The notes under the pieces are model-generated. The model did not search any database. It was given only the letters and a program-made list of their open reading frames with translations, and was not told the origin of the DNA. A stretch of 64,000 nucleotides of DNA from Crossiella sp. S99.2 (GTDB taxonomy: Bacteria > Actinomycetota > Actinomycetes > Mycobacteriales > Pseudonocardiaceae): the NCBI RefSeq assembly GCF_023094165.1, contig NZ_JALMDK010000003.1, positions 682,001-746,000 of the forward strand, in the 5' to 3' direction. Both the position numbers and the translations under genes were made by a program. Below, piece after piece: positions 9,898-19,916 of this stretch (within the stretch, counting starts at the first letter, position 1; each line of letters starts with the position of its first letter).

Positions 9898-11129
9898 CGG
9901 CGACAGTCTCCCGCCAGGTTGAGGATGCCGAGTTGCTCGGCCGTCTTGTTATGCAGGCCCGCGACGCGTTCGGCGACCTCGCGACGGCGCACCGGATCGG
10001 CCAGCCAGGCGTAGTTCCGCAGCACGTGCTCGTCCACCTCGGGACCGGTCGCGGTCTGGACCAGGGTCTGTTCGTGCGAGGAGGCCAGCACGATCTCGTT
10101 CGCCGGGCGGCGCAACCGGTCGTAGAGATCCAGGGTCGCCGCGCCGTCCAGGGTGCGCCGCACCACGGCGGCCAGCACGTCCGCGTCCAGCATCGCCATG
10201 TTCATGCCCTGTCCCAGGGTCGGCGGGACCACGTGGGCCGCGTCGCCGACCAGGCAGAGGTTGCCCTGGACGTAGCGCTCGGCGTGCGCGAGGTGGGCGC
10301 GGTAGGTGTGCGGGTCGCCCGCCAACGCCGAGGGCGCACCGGCCAGCATCGGGGCTCGGGCCACCATCCGCCGCCACAGCCGCCCCGGTTCCAGGGCCCG
10401 CCATGCCATCTCCTCGGCCACCGGGAGCTGCACGGCGACCCGCACCTGCGTGCCACCGTCGAGCGGGATGATCATGGTGATCCCGTCCGTGCCGACATAA
10501 CGTGCGGTGCGGTGGTCCAGCTGCGGCGCGTCCGGGCGCGGGCAGGTGGTCATCAGGTGCACGTGGTCGTAGCGGTACCGCTGCTCGAACCGGATACCGG
10601 CGGCCCGGCGCAACCGCGAGGCGGGGCCGTCGGCGGCCACCACGATCCGGCCGAGCGCCCGGAACGGCTCGCCCCCGATCGTGCCGGTGACCCCGCGCAG
10701 CGCGCCGTCGCGGTCGTCGAACAGTGGCGCGGACACTCGCGCGCCCCGCCGCACCGACACCAGATCGCCGTGCCCGGCGAAGGCGGCGTGCAGGGCACGG
10801 TGGATGTTGGTGTGCCGCAACACCGTCTGATGTGGATGATCGATCTCCAGGTCCGCGAAGCCCCACTCGCCAAGGAATCCGTGCACCCGGTGGTGGATAC
10901 CCGAGGCCACCACCTGATAACCGTGGATGTGCGGCAACACGCCCCACTTGTCGAGCAGCCCCAGCGACAGGGGCTGGATGACGTCACCCCGGTTGAGTTC
11001 GGGGAAGTCGGCCGAACGTTCCAGCACGATCGAGGACACGCCAACGGTGGCCAGCGCGTGCGCGGTGCTGGCACCGGCGACACCACCGCCCACGATCACC
11101 ACGTCGGCGTCCCAGTACAACGACGGCAT
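9894..11129 (-). CDS. FAD-dependent monooxygenase (class A, PHBH fold)
   Basis: This is a 411-residue flavoprotein hydroxylase. I chose the ATG at 11129 because the Rossmann GxGxxG motif (VIVGGGVAGAS, residues 11-21) begins right after it; the open frame continues upstream into arginine-rich non-protein-like sequence. An internal ADGPASRLRRAAGI segment matches the DG motif. LVGDAAHVVPPTLGQGMN near residues 292-308 is the second FAD-ribityl motif of class A monooxygenases. The family uses NAD(P)H and O2 to hydroxylate aromatic or polyketide-like substrates. It is coupled by ATGA to the downstream transporter gene. An 11-bp-arm inverted repeat 59 bases upstream (11188-11215) is a likely operator. 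Confidence 0.9.
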   Translation of the reverse strand: MPSLYWDADVVIVGGGVAGASTAHALATVGVSSIVLERSADFPELNRGDVIQPLSLGLLDKWGVLPHIHGYQVVASGIHHRVHGFLGEWGFADLEIDHPHQTVLRHTNIHRALHAAFAGHGDLVSVRRGARVSAPLFDDRDGALRGVTGTIGGEPFRALGRIVVAADGPASRLRRAAGIRFEQRYRYDHVHLMTTCPRPDAPQLDHRTARYVGTDGITMIIPLDGGTQVRVAVQLPVAEEMAWRALEPGRLWRRMVARAPMLAGAPSALAGDPHTYRAHLAHAERYVQGNLCLVGDAAHVVPPTLGQGMNMAMLDADVLAAVVRRTLDGAATLDLYDRLRRPANEIVLASSHEQTLVQTATGPEVDEHVLRNYAWLADPVRRREVAERVAGLHNKTAEQLGILNLAGDCRR

Positions 11130-11187
11130 GCTGCGAAGGTAGGCAGATCCCACCTCTGATTCAACGACGGCCCCGGCACCTCTGCCT

Positions 11188-11215
11188 GTTCGCGCAACCT
11201 GGTTTGCGCGAACAG
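11188..11215. promoter_or_regulatory. Inverted repeat, probable operator of the FAD monooxygenase-MFS pair
   Basis: A perfect 11-bp inverted repeat, TGTTCGCGCAA-N6-TTGCGCGAACA, 59 bases upstream of the monooxygenase ATG. Its size and symmetry suit a dimeric repressor of the TetR, MarR or GntR type. No candidate regulator gene is adjacent, so the cognate protein is unknown. Confidence 0.6.
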
Positions 11216-11439
11216 TGCGGGCACTGCCGGCAGCCTCAGTGAGGCATCGCCGCGGCTGCGCTGCTCTCACCTGAGGGCATCGACCTGCTGGGCCTGCACT
11301 TCTGCGCTGGACCCCACGAACAGTCCCCCGCGGGAGGTTGGTCTGGCCCAGCGCAGCCGGGTTGATCGACTGGTCCCGGATCGCGTGCAGCGTCATCCGC
11401 CGGCCTCGACTCAAGAACAACCCAATCTGCCAGGACTTC

Positions 11440-11469
11440 CTAGGGCCTCCTCCGCGGAGGAGGCCCTAG
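11440..11469. promoter_or_regulatory. Perfect 30-bp palindrome containing a Shine-Dalgarno-like GGAGGAGG
   Basis: Each half is CTAGGGCCTCCTCCG or its exact complement, with no spacer. It ends 13 bases before the MOSC ATG. Its right half carries GGAGGAGG (11456-11463), an ideal ribosome-binding core. That core is 10 bases before an in-frame TTG (11474) and 19 before the ATG (11483). As RNA it would sequester the ribosome site in a very stable hairpin; as DNA it could be an operator. No T-run follows, so a simple terminator is less likely. Confidence 0.6.
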
Positions 11470-11482
11470 TACCTTGGGGCGC

Positions 11483-12261
11483 ATGGCAATCGTGCACTCG
11501 CTGGCGGTGTACCCGATCAAGGGGTGTGCCGGGGTTGTCCTGGAGCGGGCCGAGGTGACGCCGACCGGGTTGGCCCACGACCGGCTGTTCGCGGTGGTCG
11601 GGCCGGACGGGGACACCTGCTGGCAGGGTGCGACACCGCGACTGGCGGTGATCCGCGGTCAGTTGCGGCACGAGGGCGCGAAGCTGGCGTTGAGCGCGCC
11701 CGGCGCAGGTGAGCTGGTGCTGGATGTGGACGTGGACGGGGCGGCTCGGCCGGTCGAGGTGGAGAAGTGGCCGGGGGCCGGGATCGACCAGGGCGAGGAG
11801 GCCGCTGAGTGGGTGTCCGGGGTGGTCGGTCAGCCGGTCCGGCTGGTGCGTGAGCCTGCCAGGGCGAGTCGGACCGGGGTCGATCCGACCGCGTTGCTGG
11901 TGCTCTCACTGTCCTCTTTGGATGGTCTGAACGAGCGGATCCTGGAGCGGGGGGCCGATCCGGTGCCGATGGACCGGTTCCGGCCCAACATCGTCATCAG
12001 CGGCTGGCCCGAGCCGCACACCGAGGATCGGGTGGAGCGGATGACCGTCGGTGGCGCCCGGATCGGCTTTGGCGAGCTGGCCATCCGCTGCGCGGTCACC
12101 CTGGTCGACCAGTCTGTCGGGACGCGGGTCGGACCCGAGCCGTTGCGCACCCTGGCCACCTACCGCCGGGAACCCGACGGGGTGAGCTTCGGGCTGAAGG
12201 CGGCTGTGCTCCGCCCCGGCTCAATCGCCGTCGGCGATGCGGTCACCGTCGAGGAATGGCG

Positions 12262-12265
<4 letters not shown>
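11483..12265 (+). CDS. MOSC domain-containing protein
   Basis: A 260-residue protein. The N-terminal half (IVHSLAVYPIKGCAGVVLERAEVTPTGL, then HDRLFAVV) is a MOSC_N beta-barrel domain. The C-terminal half (DRFRPNIVISG, then RCAVTLVDQSVGTRVGPEPLRTLATYR) is the MOSC domain, with the conserved Cys in RCAVT. Relatives include YcbX, YiiM and mARC, which use molybdenum cofactor to reduce N-hydroxylated compounds or handle sulfur transfer. The specific reaction here is unknown. I use the ATG at 11483; a TTG at 11474 is better placed relative to GGAGGAGG and would add three residues. The gene converges on the LysR gene with a 4-base overlap of stop codons. Confidence 0.88.
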
Positions 12266-14579
<2,314 letters not shown>

Positions 14580-14610
14580 TGGTCGCGCGCCGTGGTGCCG
14601 ACCCACGTGC

Positions 14611-14631
14611 GCCGGGATCATGACTCCCGGC
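14611..14631 (+). terminator. Hairpin after dgdA
   Basis: GCCGGGA-TCATGAC-TCCCGGC, a 7-bp stem with a 7-base loop, 31 bases past the dgdA stop. It has no T-run, as is common for actinobacterial terminators. Confidence 0.45.
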
Positions 14632-14653
14632 TGGCTGCCGAGCCGCGCGCGGT

Positions 14654-14674
14654 GCCCGCCCGGACCGGGCGGGC
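14654..14674 (-). terminator. Terminator of the tRNA operon
   Basis: GCCCGCCCG-GAC-CGGGCGGGC, a perfect 9-bp stem with a 3-base loop. It begins 2 bases past the 3' end of tRNA-Arg(CCG) in the leftward direction. No T-run follows. The position immediately after the last tRNA makes a terminator or processing hairpin likely. Confidence 0.55.
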
Positions 14675-14676
14675 CG

Positions 14677-14748
14677 TGCCCTCAGCAGGAATCGAACCTG
14701 CATCGCCGCCTTCGGAGGGCGGCATCTTCTCCGTTGGACCATGAGGGC
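14677..14748 (-). tRNA. tRNA-Arg (anticodon CCG)
   Basis: Read on the minus strand, the acceptor arms GCCCTCA/TGAGGGC pair and the anticodon stem CCGCC/GGCGG encloses loop CTCCGAA, giving anticodon CCG. The T arm is GCAGG-TTCGATT-CCTGC. CCA is not encoded. It is the last of four tRNAs in the cluster and reads CGG codons. Confidence 0.95.
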
Positions 14749-14795
14749 TGGGATGAAACACGCCGCTGCGCCACGGGGCGACGCTTGCGGTGCTG

Positions 14796-14883
14796 CGGAG
14801 AATGCAGGGATCGAACCTGCGCGACGCTCATCACGCCGACCACCGTTTTCGAGACGGCTGCCTTCCCACTCGGCCAATTCTCC
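14796..14883 (-). tRNA. tRNA-Ser (anticodon CGA)
   Basis: Minus strand, 88 bases with a long variable arm typical of serine tRNA. The acceptor GGAGAAT/ATTCTCC pairs. The anticodon stem GCCGT/ACGGT encloses CTCGAAA, giving CGA, and the T arm is GCAGG-TTCGATC-CCTGC. It is third in the four-tRNA leftward cluster. Confidence 0.95.
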
Positions 14884-14893
14884 TTGTTGCGCG

Positions 14894-14979
14894 CGGAGGG
14901 CGCGCGGATCGAACGCGCGCCGGATTGCTCCGGACCTCGGCTTAGCAAGCCGGTGCCTTAACCACTCGGCCAGCCCTCC
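14894..14979 (-). tRNA. tRNA-Ser (anticodon GCT)
   Basis: Minus strand, 86 bases with a long variable arm. The acceptor GGAGGGC/GCCCTCC pairs. The anticodon loop TTGCTAA gives GCT (AGC/AGU codons), and the T arm is GCGCG-TTCGATC-CGCGC. The outermost anticodon-stem pair appears to be a C-A mismatch. It is second in the cluster. Confidence 0.95.
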
Positions 14980-14987
14980 ATTACCCG

Positions 14988-15061
14988 CACCCCTGCCAGG
15001 ACTCGAACCTGGGACCTCCGCATTCGTAGTGCGGCGCTCTGTCCAACTGAGCTACAAGGGT
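14988..15061 (-). tRNA. tRNA-Arg (anticodon ACG)
   Basis: Minus strand, 74 bases. The acceptor ACCCTTG/CAGGGGT pairs with one T-G wobble. The anticodon stem CCGCA/TGCGG encloses CTACGAA, giving ACG (read as ICG), and the T arm is CCAGG-TTCGAGT-CCTGG. It is first of the cluster. The AT-rich stretch just upstream (about 15062-15096) is the likely promoter area for all four tRNAs. Confidence 0.95.
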
Positions 15062-15096
15062 AAACAGAAATACATTCAGGCACACCAAATAAGAGA

Positions 15097-15128
15097 AGCC
15101 GCCCTTATCGGTTTCCCGATGGGCGGCT
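15097..15128. terminator. Stem-loop upstream of the tRNA cluster
   Basis: AGCCGCCC pairs with GGGCGGCT and ATCGG with CCGAT around loop TTTC, with a 2-base TT bulge on one side. Read leftward it is followed by a T-rich TTCTCTTATTT, as in a factor-independent terminator. It could insulate the tRNA operon from transcription entering from the right. Confidence 0.45.
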
Positions 15129-15339
15129 CCCTGGACACGACGCGGTGCACGTCATGGCGGGGAGCCGGTGCTGCTTGACGAGGATCGTCGGGAGTGACGC
15201 CGCATACTGGTCATGTCCCCTCCTCGCTCGTGGTGTGCGTTCATCATTACCGACCGCCGGGCGCGGGTCAATCCCCTTTCCGCAATGGATCCAAGAATTC
15301 TCCAAGAACTGCCCATGGCGACTCCGGCACGGTGCTCCC

Positions 15340-15858
15340 ATGCGAACACACAGCAAAATCGCGATCTTCGTCGCGATAGTCACCATGGTCATCCTCAGCG
15401 CCGGAACAACGGCCTCCGCCGCGGCGCCGCCGCCGTTCACCGCGCACATGAAGTTCCTGCACAGCGGGAAGTGCCTGGAGACCGCCAACAACGCCGGGCA
15501 CAACGGGGCCCGGGTCCAGCAATGGGACTGCCTGGCGCAACCCGCCGCGTACTGGATCTTCAACCTGGACCCCGCGAAGGGCGTGTGGATCCAGCACCGG
15601 GAGCACCCCGGCCAGTGCCTCAAGATCGCCGGGCCCAGCAAGGCCAACGGCGCGAGGGCCGAGCTGTACACCTGCGCGGGCCAGGCCGAGGCGTACTGGG
15701 AGTTGCGCCAGAAGGAGAACGACCCGCGATACTTCTACCTGCGCAACGTCTACAGCGGGAAGTGCCTGCAGATCGCCGGGCGCAGCATGGCCAACGGGGC
15801 GGTCGCCGAGCAGTGGGACTGCCAGGGTCAGCAGAACGCCTACTTCAACCGGGACTGA
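15340..15858 (+). CDS. Secreted ricin-type beta-trefoil lectin
   Basis: A 172-residue exported carbohydrate-binding protein. Residues 1-28 form a Sec signal peptide: basic start, hydrophobic core IFVAIVTMVILSAG, cleavage near ASA-AAP. The mature part is one ricin-B trefoil with three repeats, GKCLETANNAG, GQCLKIAGPSKANG and GKCLQIAGRSMANG. The first and third end in the QxW-type QQWDC or EQWDC; the middle one ends ELYTC. The trefoil stands alone, with no catalytic domain, so it probably binds polysaccharide or glycoprotein outside the cell. The start is the ATG directly before the signal peptide; its ribosome site is weak. The 3' end overlaps the convergent SARP gene by 19 bases. Confidence 0.85.
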   Translation: MRTHSKIAIFVAIVTMVILSAGTTASAAAPPPFTAHMKFLHSGKCLETANNAGHNGARVQQWDCLAQPAAYWIFNLDPAKGVWIQHREHPGQCLKIAGPSKANGARAELYTCAGQAEAYWELRQKENDPRYFYLRNVYSGKCLQIAGRSMANGAVAEQWDCQGQQNAYFNRD

Positions 15859-16673
15859 ACTCCGGCGTACTGCCTGGGGCCGGTGTGGGCCGGTTGCCTG
15901 CGCCAGCCCCAGCCAACGCGCTCACCGGGCCACGGGGCCAGGCCGCGCAGGATCCGGCAGTGCAGTTCCCGAAGCGGCGCACCGGGATCCACGCCCAGCT
16001 CGGTCACCAGCCTGGTGCGCAGCACCGCGAAGCGCTCCAGGGCCTCGGCCGCCCGGCCGGACTGCCAGAGCGCGGTCATCAGTTGAGCGGCGGCGCGTTC
16101 GTCCAGTGGGCGGGCGGTGGCCCTGCCGGTGAGGGCGGGCAGCAGCTCGGAGTGGCGGCCCTGGCACAGGGCGAGGTCGGCGTGGTCCAGTTCGGCGATC
16201 AGGCGTTGGGCGTGCAGGGTGTCGCGCAGGCTGTTGAACCAGGGCAGGTCCACTCCGGCGCAGAACTCGCCCCGCCACAGCGCGAGCGCCTGCTCGAACC
16301 GGGTGGTCGCGCGGTCGGGGTCCGGTTCGGCGCGGGCGCGGCGGAGCAGGTCCTGGAAGCAGTGCAGGTCCAGTGCGGGTTCGGGGGTGGCGAGCAGGTA
16401 GCCGCCGGTGCTGCGTTCGATCGCGGCCCCACCTGCCTCGGCCAGGATCGCGCGCAGTCTGGAGAGGTAGGAGTACAGGGTGGCTCGGCTGCTGGGTGGC
16501 CGGTGGTCACCCCAGAGACGATCTTCCAGTACTGGCAACGGAACCGGGCGGCCGGCCTCGGCCAGCAGGGCCGCCAGGACCACGCGTTGTTTGGCGTGAC
16601 CCAGGTGAATCCGGCGGTTGCCCGAGTACATCTCGATCGCGCCCAGCAGAGCGAAACTCACCATGTGCAGCAC
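15840..16673 (-). CDS. SARP-family (AfsR/DnrI/RedD-type) regulator
   Basis: A 277-residue pathway-type regulator. Residues about 5-95 form the OmpR-like winged helix (KQRVVLAALLAEAGRPVP, then TLYSYLSRLRAIL). Residues about 95-245 form the bacterial transcriptional activation domain (DLHCFQDLLRRAR, then LVTELGVDPGAPLRELHCRIL). SARP proteins usually activate antibiotic clusters, but no such cluster is nearby. I chose the GTG at 16673, which has GGGGG about 6 bases upstream; a Met at 16664 is an alternative. The tail after residue 250 is Gly/Trp/Arg-rich and overlaps the convergent lectin gene. Confidence 0.88.
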   Translation of the reverse strand: MLHMVSFALLGAIEMYSGNRRIHLGHAKQRVVLAALLAEAGRPVPLPVLEDRLWGDHRPPSSRATLYSYLSRLRAILAEAGGAAIERSTGGYLLATPEPALDLHCFQDLLRRARAEPDPDRATTRFEQALALWRGEFCAGVDLPWFNSLRDTLHAQRLIAELDHADLALCQGRHSELLPALTGRATARPLDERAAAQLMTALWQSGRAAEALERFAVLRTRLVTELGVDPGAPLRELHCRILRGLAPWPGERVGWGWRRQPAHTGPRQYAGVQSRLK

Positions 16674-16764
16674 ACTTTCCCCCTTGACCCATCCCCCTCC
16701 AGGTTGAGTGCCGCGCTACCTCGGGGTAAGGGTGCTGGCGGTCAGCTCTCGATAGATTCGCGCC

Positions 16765-17727
16765 ATGCTGGTGACCGGGGGGCGACGCCTGCGGGTGGTG
16801 GTGCCGTTGCTGGGCGGGGTGGGGTTGTTCGAGCTGGCGGTGCCGTGCGAGGTGTTCGGCTGCGACCGGGTGGATCTGACCCCGCGCTGGTACGAGTTGA
16901 CGCTGTGCCAGGCCGATCCCGGGCCGCGGCGCACCCCGGACGGGCTGCGGCTGGAGGCGCCGGAGGGCCTGGCCGCGCTGGAGGCGGCCGATCTGGTGGT
17001 GGTCCCGGCCGGCATCTCCTCGCGGCCGCCGGAATCGCTGCTGCACGCGCTGCGGCGGGCCCATCGCCGCGGCGCGCGGCTGGCCGCGGTGTGCTCGGGG
17101 GTGTTCGTGCTGGCCGCGGCCGGGTTGCTGGAAGGCCGGACGGTGACCACGCACTGGATGTACGCCGAGCGGTTGCGGCGGGAGTACCCGGGCATCCGGG
17201 TGGCGGAGAGCGCGCTGTACACCGACGACGGCGACATCCTCACCAGCGGCGGCACCGCGGCCGGGATTGACCTGTGCCTGCACATCGTGCGCAAGGACTT
17301 CGGCACCGCGATCGCCGCCGAGGTCGGGCGGCGGATGGTGATCGCCCCGCACCGGGACGGCGATCAGACCCAGTACATCCCGCCGCCCGCCGCGCTCGCG
17401 GGGCACACCGACAGTCTGGGCTCGGTGCTGGACTGGGCGCTGCACCGGCTGCACGAGCCGTTGACGTTGCGGCAGTTCGCCGAGCGGGCCGCGATGAGCA
17501 CCCGGACCTTCGGACGGCACTTCACCCGGCAGGTCGGCCTCACCCCGCTGCGCTGGCTCAACCAGCAGCGGCTGACCGCGGCCAGGGAACTCCTGGAGAC
17601 CACCGACCTCACCGTGGACCGCATTGCCGAGCGCACCGGATTCGCCACCGGCCAGCTGCTGCGCCAGCACTTCCGCCGCGCGCTGAGCACCACCCCGTCG
17701 GCCTACCGGCGCACCTTCGGCGCCTGA
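16765..17727 (+). CDS. GlxA-family AraC-type regulator with DJ-1/PfpI domain
   Basis: A 320-residue regulator. Residues about 8-180 are a class I glutamine-amidotransferase-like DJ-1/PfpI domain, with C110 in VCSGVFVLAAAGLL at the usual nucleophile elbow. Residues about 215-320 are the AraC helix-turn-helix pair (LTLRQFAERAAMSTRTFGRH, then VDRIAERTGFATGQLLRQHF). In this family the first domain senses a small molecule; Streptomyces AdpA has the same layout. The start is the ATG at 16765. It is divergent from the SARP gene across 91 bases, and the DUF309 gene follows after 26 bases. Confidence 0.9.
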   Translation: MLVTGGRRLRVVVPLLGGVGLFELAVPCEVFGCDRVDLTPRWYELTLCQADPGPRRTPDGLRLEAPEGLAALEAADLVVVPAGISSRPPESLLHALRRAHRRGARLAAVCSGVFVLAAAGLLEGRTVTTHWMYAERLRREYPGIRVAESALYTDDGDILTSGGTAAGIDLCLHIVRKDFGTAIAAEVGRRMVIAPHRDGDQTQYIPPPAALAGHTDSLGSVLDWALHRLHEPLTLRQFAERAAMSTRTFGRHFTRQVGLTPLRWLNQQRLTAARELLETTDLTVDRIAERTGFATGQLLRQHFRRALSTTPSAYRRTFGA

Positions 17728-17753
17728 GCGCCCGGCGGTGGGATGATGGGCGG

Positions 17754-18248
17754 GTGAGTACGGATGGCAGTGCGCAGCAGCTCGACCGCGACCGCGACGA
17801 CGAAGGCCGCGCCCGCAACGCCCGCCCACGGGACGGCCTGGGCAGACCACTCCCGCACGGCGCACCCGGCATCGAGCGCCTGCCCGAGGGAGTCGTCCGC
17901 ACACCGGAGGTGACGCTGACCGAGGCGCAACGGCTCCTTGACGCGGGCATGCCCTTCCACGCGCACGAGATCCTGGAGGACGCCTGGAAGTCCTCCGCCG
18001 AGGAACACCGGATGCTGTGGAAGGGCCTGGCGCAGCTGGCGGTGGGCGCCACCCACGCCGCCCGCGGCAACCGGACCGGCGCGTTCAGCCTGCTGCAGCG
18101 CGGCGCCGGGAACATCGAGGCGTACCGGCAGGATCCGCCGTACCGGATCGACGTGGCCGGGTTGCTCGGGTGGGCCCGCACCGAGGCCGCCGAGCTGGAG
18201 CACGGGCTCGGGCAGCTGAGCACACCCCGGCTGCGCGCCGCCGGCTGA
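17754..18248 (+). CDS. DUF309 domain protein
   Basis: A 164-residue protein starting at GTG 17754. Its first 45 residues are charged and disordered-looking. The rest is a DUF309 helical bundle with the signature FHAHEILEDAWKSSAEEHR followed by LAQLAVGATHAARGN. The His/Glu residues of this signature may form a small active or metal site, but no activity is known for the family. It is probably cotranscribed with the preceding regulator gene. Confidence 0.85.
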   Translation: MSTDGSAQQLDRDRDDEGRARNARPRDGLGRPLPHGAPGIERLPEGVVRTPEVTLTEAQRLLDAGMPFHAHEILEDAWKSSAEEHRMLWKGLAQLAVGATHAARGNRTGAFSLLQRGAGNIEAYRQDPPYRIDVAGLLGWARTEAAELEHGLGQLSTPRLRAAG

Positions 18249-18283
18249 GGCTCACTTCCTGGGCTGCCGCAGCACCTTCGAAT

Positions 18284-18296
18284 GTCCACAGTGGAC
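18284..18296. repeat. GTCCACAGTGGAC palindrome, intergenic copy
   Basis: An exact copy of the GTCCACWGTGGAC element, extended here to TGTCCACAGTGGACA. It lies between the DUF309 gene and the MFS gene. Exact copies recur inside genes at 28100-28112, 38974-38986 and 61486-61498. Confidence 0.7.
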
Positions 18297-18440
18297 ACAT
18301 GGACCTGCAGGGCTATTTCCGGACGCGCCACCGATTTCTCGGTGCAATCGGACTAGCGCGGACGGGCGATGGCGAAACCCGATCCCGGCAATACCGTTGT
18401 CCGGCAAGGAAGTAGGCCGAGCAGCGAGAGCGAGGTCCGG

Positions 18441-19916
18441 ATGTCCGTCGCGCTGTCCCCGCCAACGCGGCCCTACCAAGCGATCATGGTGGCCGGTGCG
18501 GCGACCACCATCATCTGCTCGATCGTCGGGTTCTTCCGCGCGTTCCTGATGGACACCACCGGCATGCCCATGCCAGGGATGGCCGCCCCCGGCGACAGCA
18601 TCCTGCACGGCATGCCACTGGCCGAGATGCCGGAGATGTTCCTGGCAGGCGCGGGAATCCTGGCCACCCTGGCCGCCGCGGTGTGGCAGGGCACGGTGCG
18701 CGAACCCGCCCGCGTCGCCACCGGAACCCGCAGCCGGGCTTTGGTCGCGCTGGTGGCCACCGCCGCACTGGCCATCGACATCAGCAAAACCTCCACCCTG
18801 GGCTTCGTCATCCCCGGCATGCGCCTGGAGTACGGCATCAGTCCGCAGACAGCCTCGCTGCTCGCGGTCGGCGGCCTGGCCGGTACCGCCACCGGCGCCC
18901 TGCTGTTCACCCGCCTGGCCGAACGGATCGGCCGCCGCAACTCCTACCTCATCGCCGTGCTCGCCTTCACCGCGACCAGCATGTGCGGCTGCATGCCCAC
19001 CTTCGCCGGCAACGTGGTGATGTGCTTCCTGATGGGCACCGCCGTCGGCGGCCTGGCCCCACTGCTGATCACCATGCTCGCCGACCTGTTCCCCGGCGGC
19101 GCCCGCGGCCCGGTGGTCGCCGGTTTGTCCATGGTGGCCACCGCGATCGGCTACCTCATCGCCTCCGGCTCCGCGCTCTGGCTGGAACCCACCTACGGCT
19201 GGCGGGTGCTGTGGCTCATCGGCGCCCCCACCGGCCTGCTCCTGGTCCTGGCCACCTTCCTGGTCCCCGACCGCACCACCCAGCCCACCCCGGAAACCCA
19301 CCCCCAGCGCCACGCCCGCAACGCCTTCGGCGCCCGCCTGCAATGGCTCTACGCCGCCACCGTCGGCCTGCTCACCTTCGGCCTCACCACCTGGGTCCCC
19401 TCCCTGGCCAGGGCCAGCGGCCTCACCCTCACCACCGCCAACGCCCTGCTCACCGCGGTCGCGGTCGTCATGGTCCCCTGCGCGGTGCTGCTCGCCCTGA
19501 TCTACCGCCGCACCGGCCCCATCCCCCTGGCCGTCCGCCTGGCCCTGTGCACCGCCGCCCTCCTGCTCGCCCTCACCGCCTCCGGCCTCACCGCAGCCGT
19601 CTCCTGGCTCTCCGCCGCGGTCCTGGCCGCCGCCCTGTTCGCGGTCAACACCATGGCCGCGGTCTTCCTCCCCATCGCCGCCGACCTGGCCGACCCACAA
19701 CGCCGCGGCCGCGCCACCGGCACGGTGTCCTTCTTCAACCGCCTCGGCGGCCTGACCGGCCCGGTGGTCCTGGCGCTGATCGTGTCCTCGGTGACCGATG
19801 TGCTGCTGGCGGTCGCGGGGCTGGCGCTGCTGTGCGGCGCGATCGCCTGGCACACCGGGCGCCGGCATCGCGCGGCCACCGTGCTCGAACCGGAGTCCCA
19901 GCGCCCGTCACCCTGA
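18441..19916 (+). CDS. MFS transporter with a Met-rich two-helix N-terminal extension
   Basis: A 491-residue membrane transporter. The ATG at 18441 has GAGG 6 bases upstream. The MFS core begins near residue 95, with TRLAERIGRRNSYL as the loop 2-3 motif and about 12 helices. Before it lie two extra hydrophobic segments (about residues 14-37 and 67-83) joined by a Met-rich loop of about 30 residues containing GMPMPGM and HGMPLAEMPEM. Such Met clusters can bind soft metals such as Cu(I), but no metal-resistance gene is nearby, so this is only an idea. The substrate is unknown. The 3' end overlaps the convergent regulator gene by 9 bases. Confidence 0.88.
   Translation: MSVALSPPTRPYQAIMVAGAATTIICSIVGFFRAFLMDTTGMPMPGMAAPGDSILHGMPLAEMPEMFLAGAGILATLAAAVWQGTVREPARVATGTRSRALVALVATAALAIDISKTSTLGFVIPGMRLEYGISPQTASLLAVGGLAGTATGALLFTRLAERIGRRNSYLIAVLAFTATSMCGCMPTFAGNVVMCFLMGTAVGGLAPLLITMLADLFPGGARGPVVAGLSMVATAIGYLIASGSALWLEPTYGWRVLWLIGAPTGLLLVLATFLVPDRTTQPTPETHPQRHARNAFGARLQWLYAATVGLLTFGLTTWVPSLARASGLTLTTANALLTAVAVVMVPCAVLLALIYRRTGPIPLAVRLALCTAALLLALTASGLTAAVSWLSAAVLAAALFAVNTMAAVFLPIAADLADPQRRGRATGTVSFFNRLGGLTGPVVLALIVSSVTDVLLAVAGLALLCGAIAWHTGRRHRAATVLEPESQRPSP

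Larger units (their letters stand above)
11130..11482. other. Divergent intergenic region with two large palindromes
   Basis: These 353 bases separate the leftward FAD monooxygenase gene from the rightward MOSC gene. I see no convincing coding sequence. The region holds two strong inverted repeats (11188-11215 and 11440-11469), each close to one of the diverging genes. The stretch between them shows no recognisable feature. Confidence 0.6.

Noticed and set aside
8383..10014. Plus-strand frame of 543 codons over the MFS gene
   Set aside because: Low-complexity Arg/Gly/Asp/Gln composition, antisense to a clear transporter.
14677..15061. An integration site of a mobile element at the tRNA cluster
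   Set aside because: All four tRNA genes are intact, with no integrase or duplicated tRNA end nearby.
15840..16673. A secondary-metabolite cluster signalled by SARP regulators
   Set aside because: No PKS, NRPS, terpene or RiPP genes are near either SARP gene.
18252..19868. Minus-strand frame of 538 codons opposite the Met-rich MFS gene
   Set aside because: Gly/Gln/His-rich shadow; the plus-strand MFS reading has clear helices and motifs.
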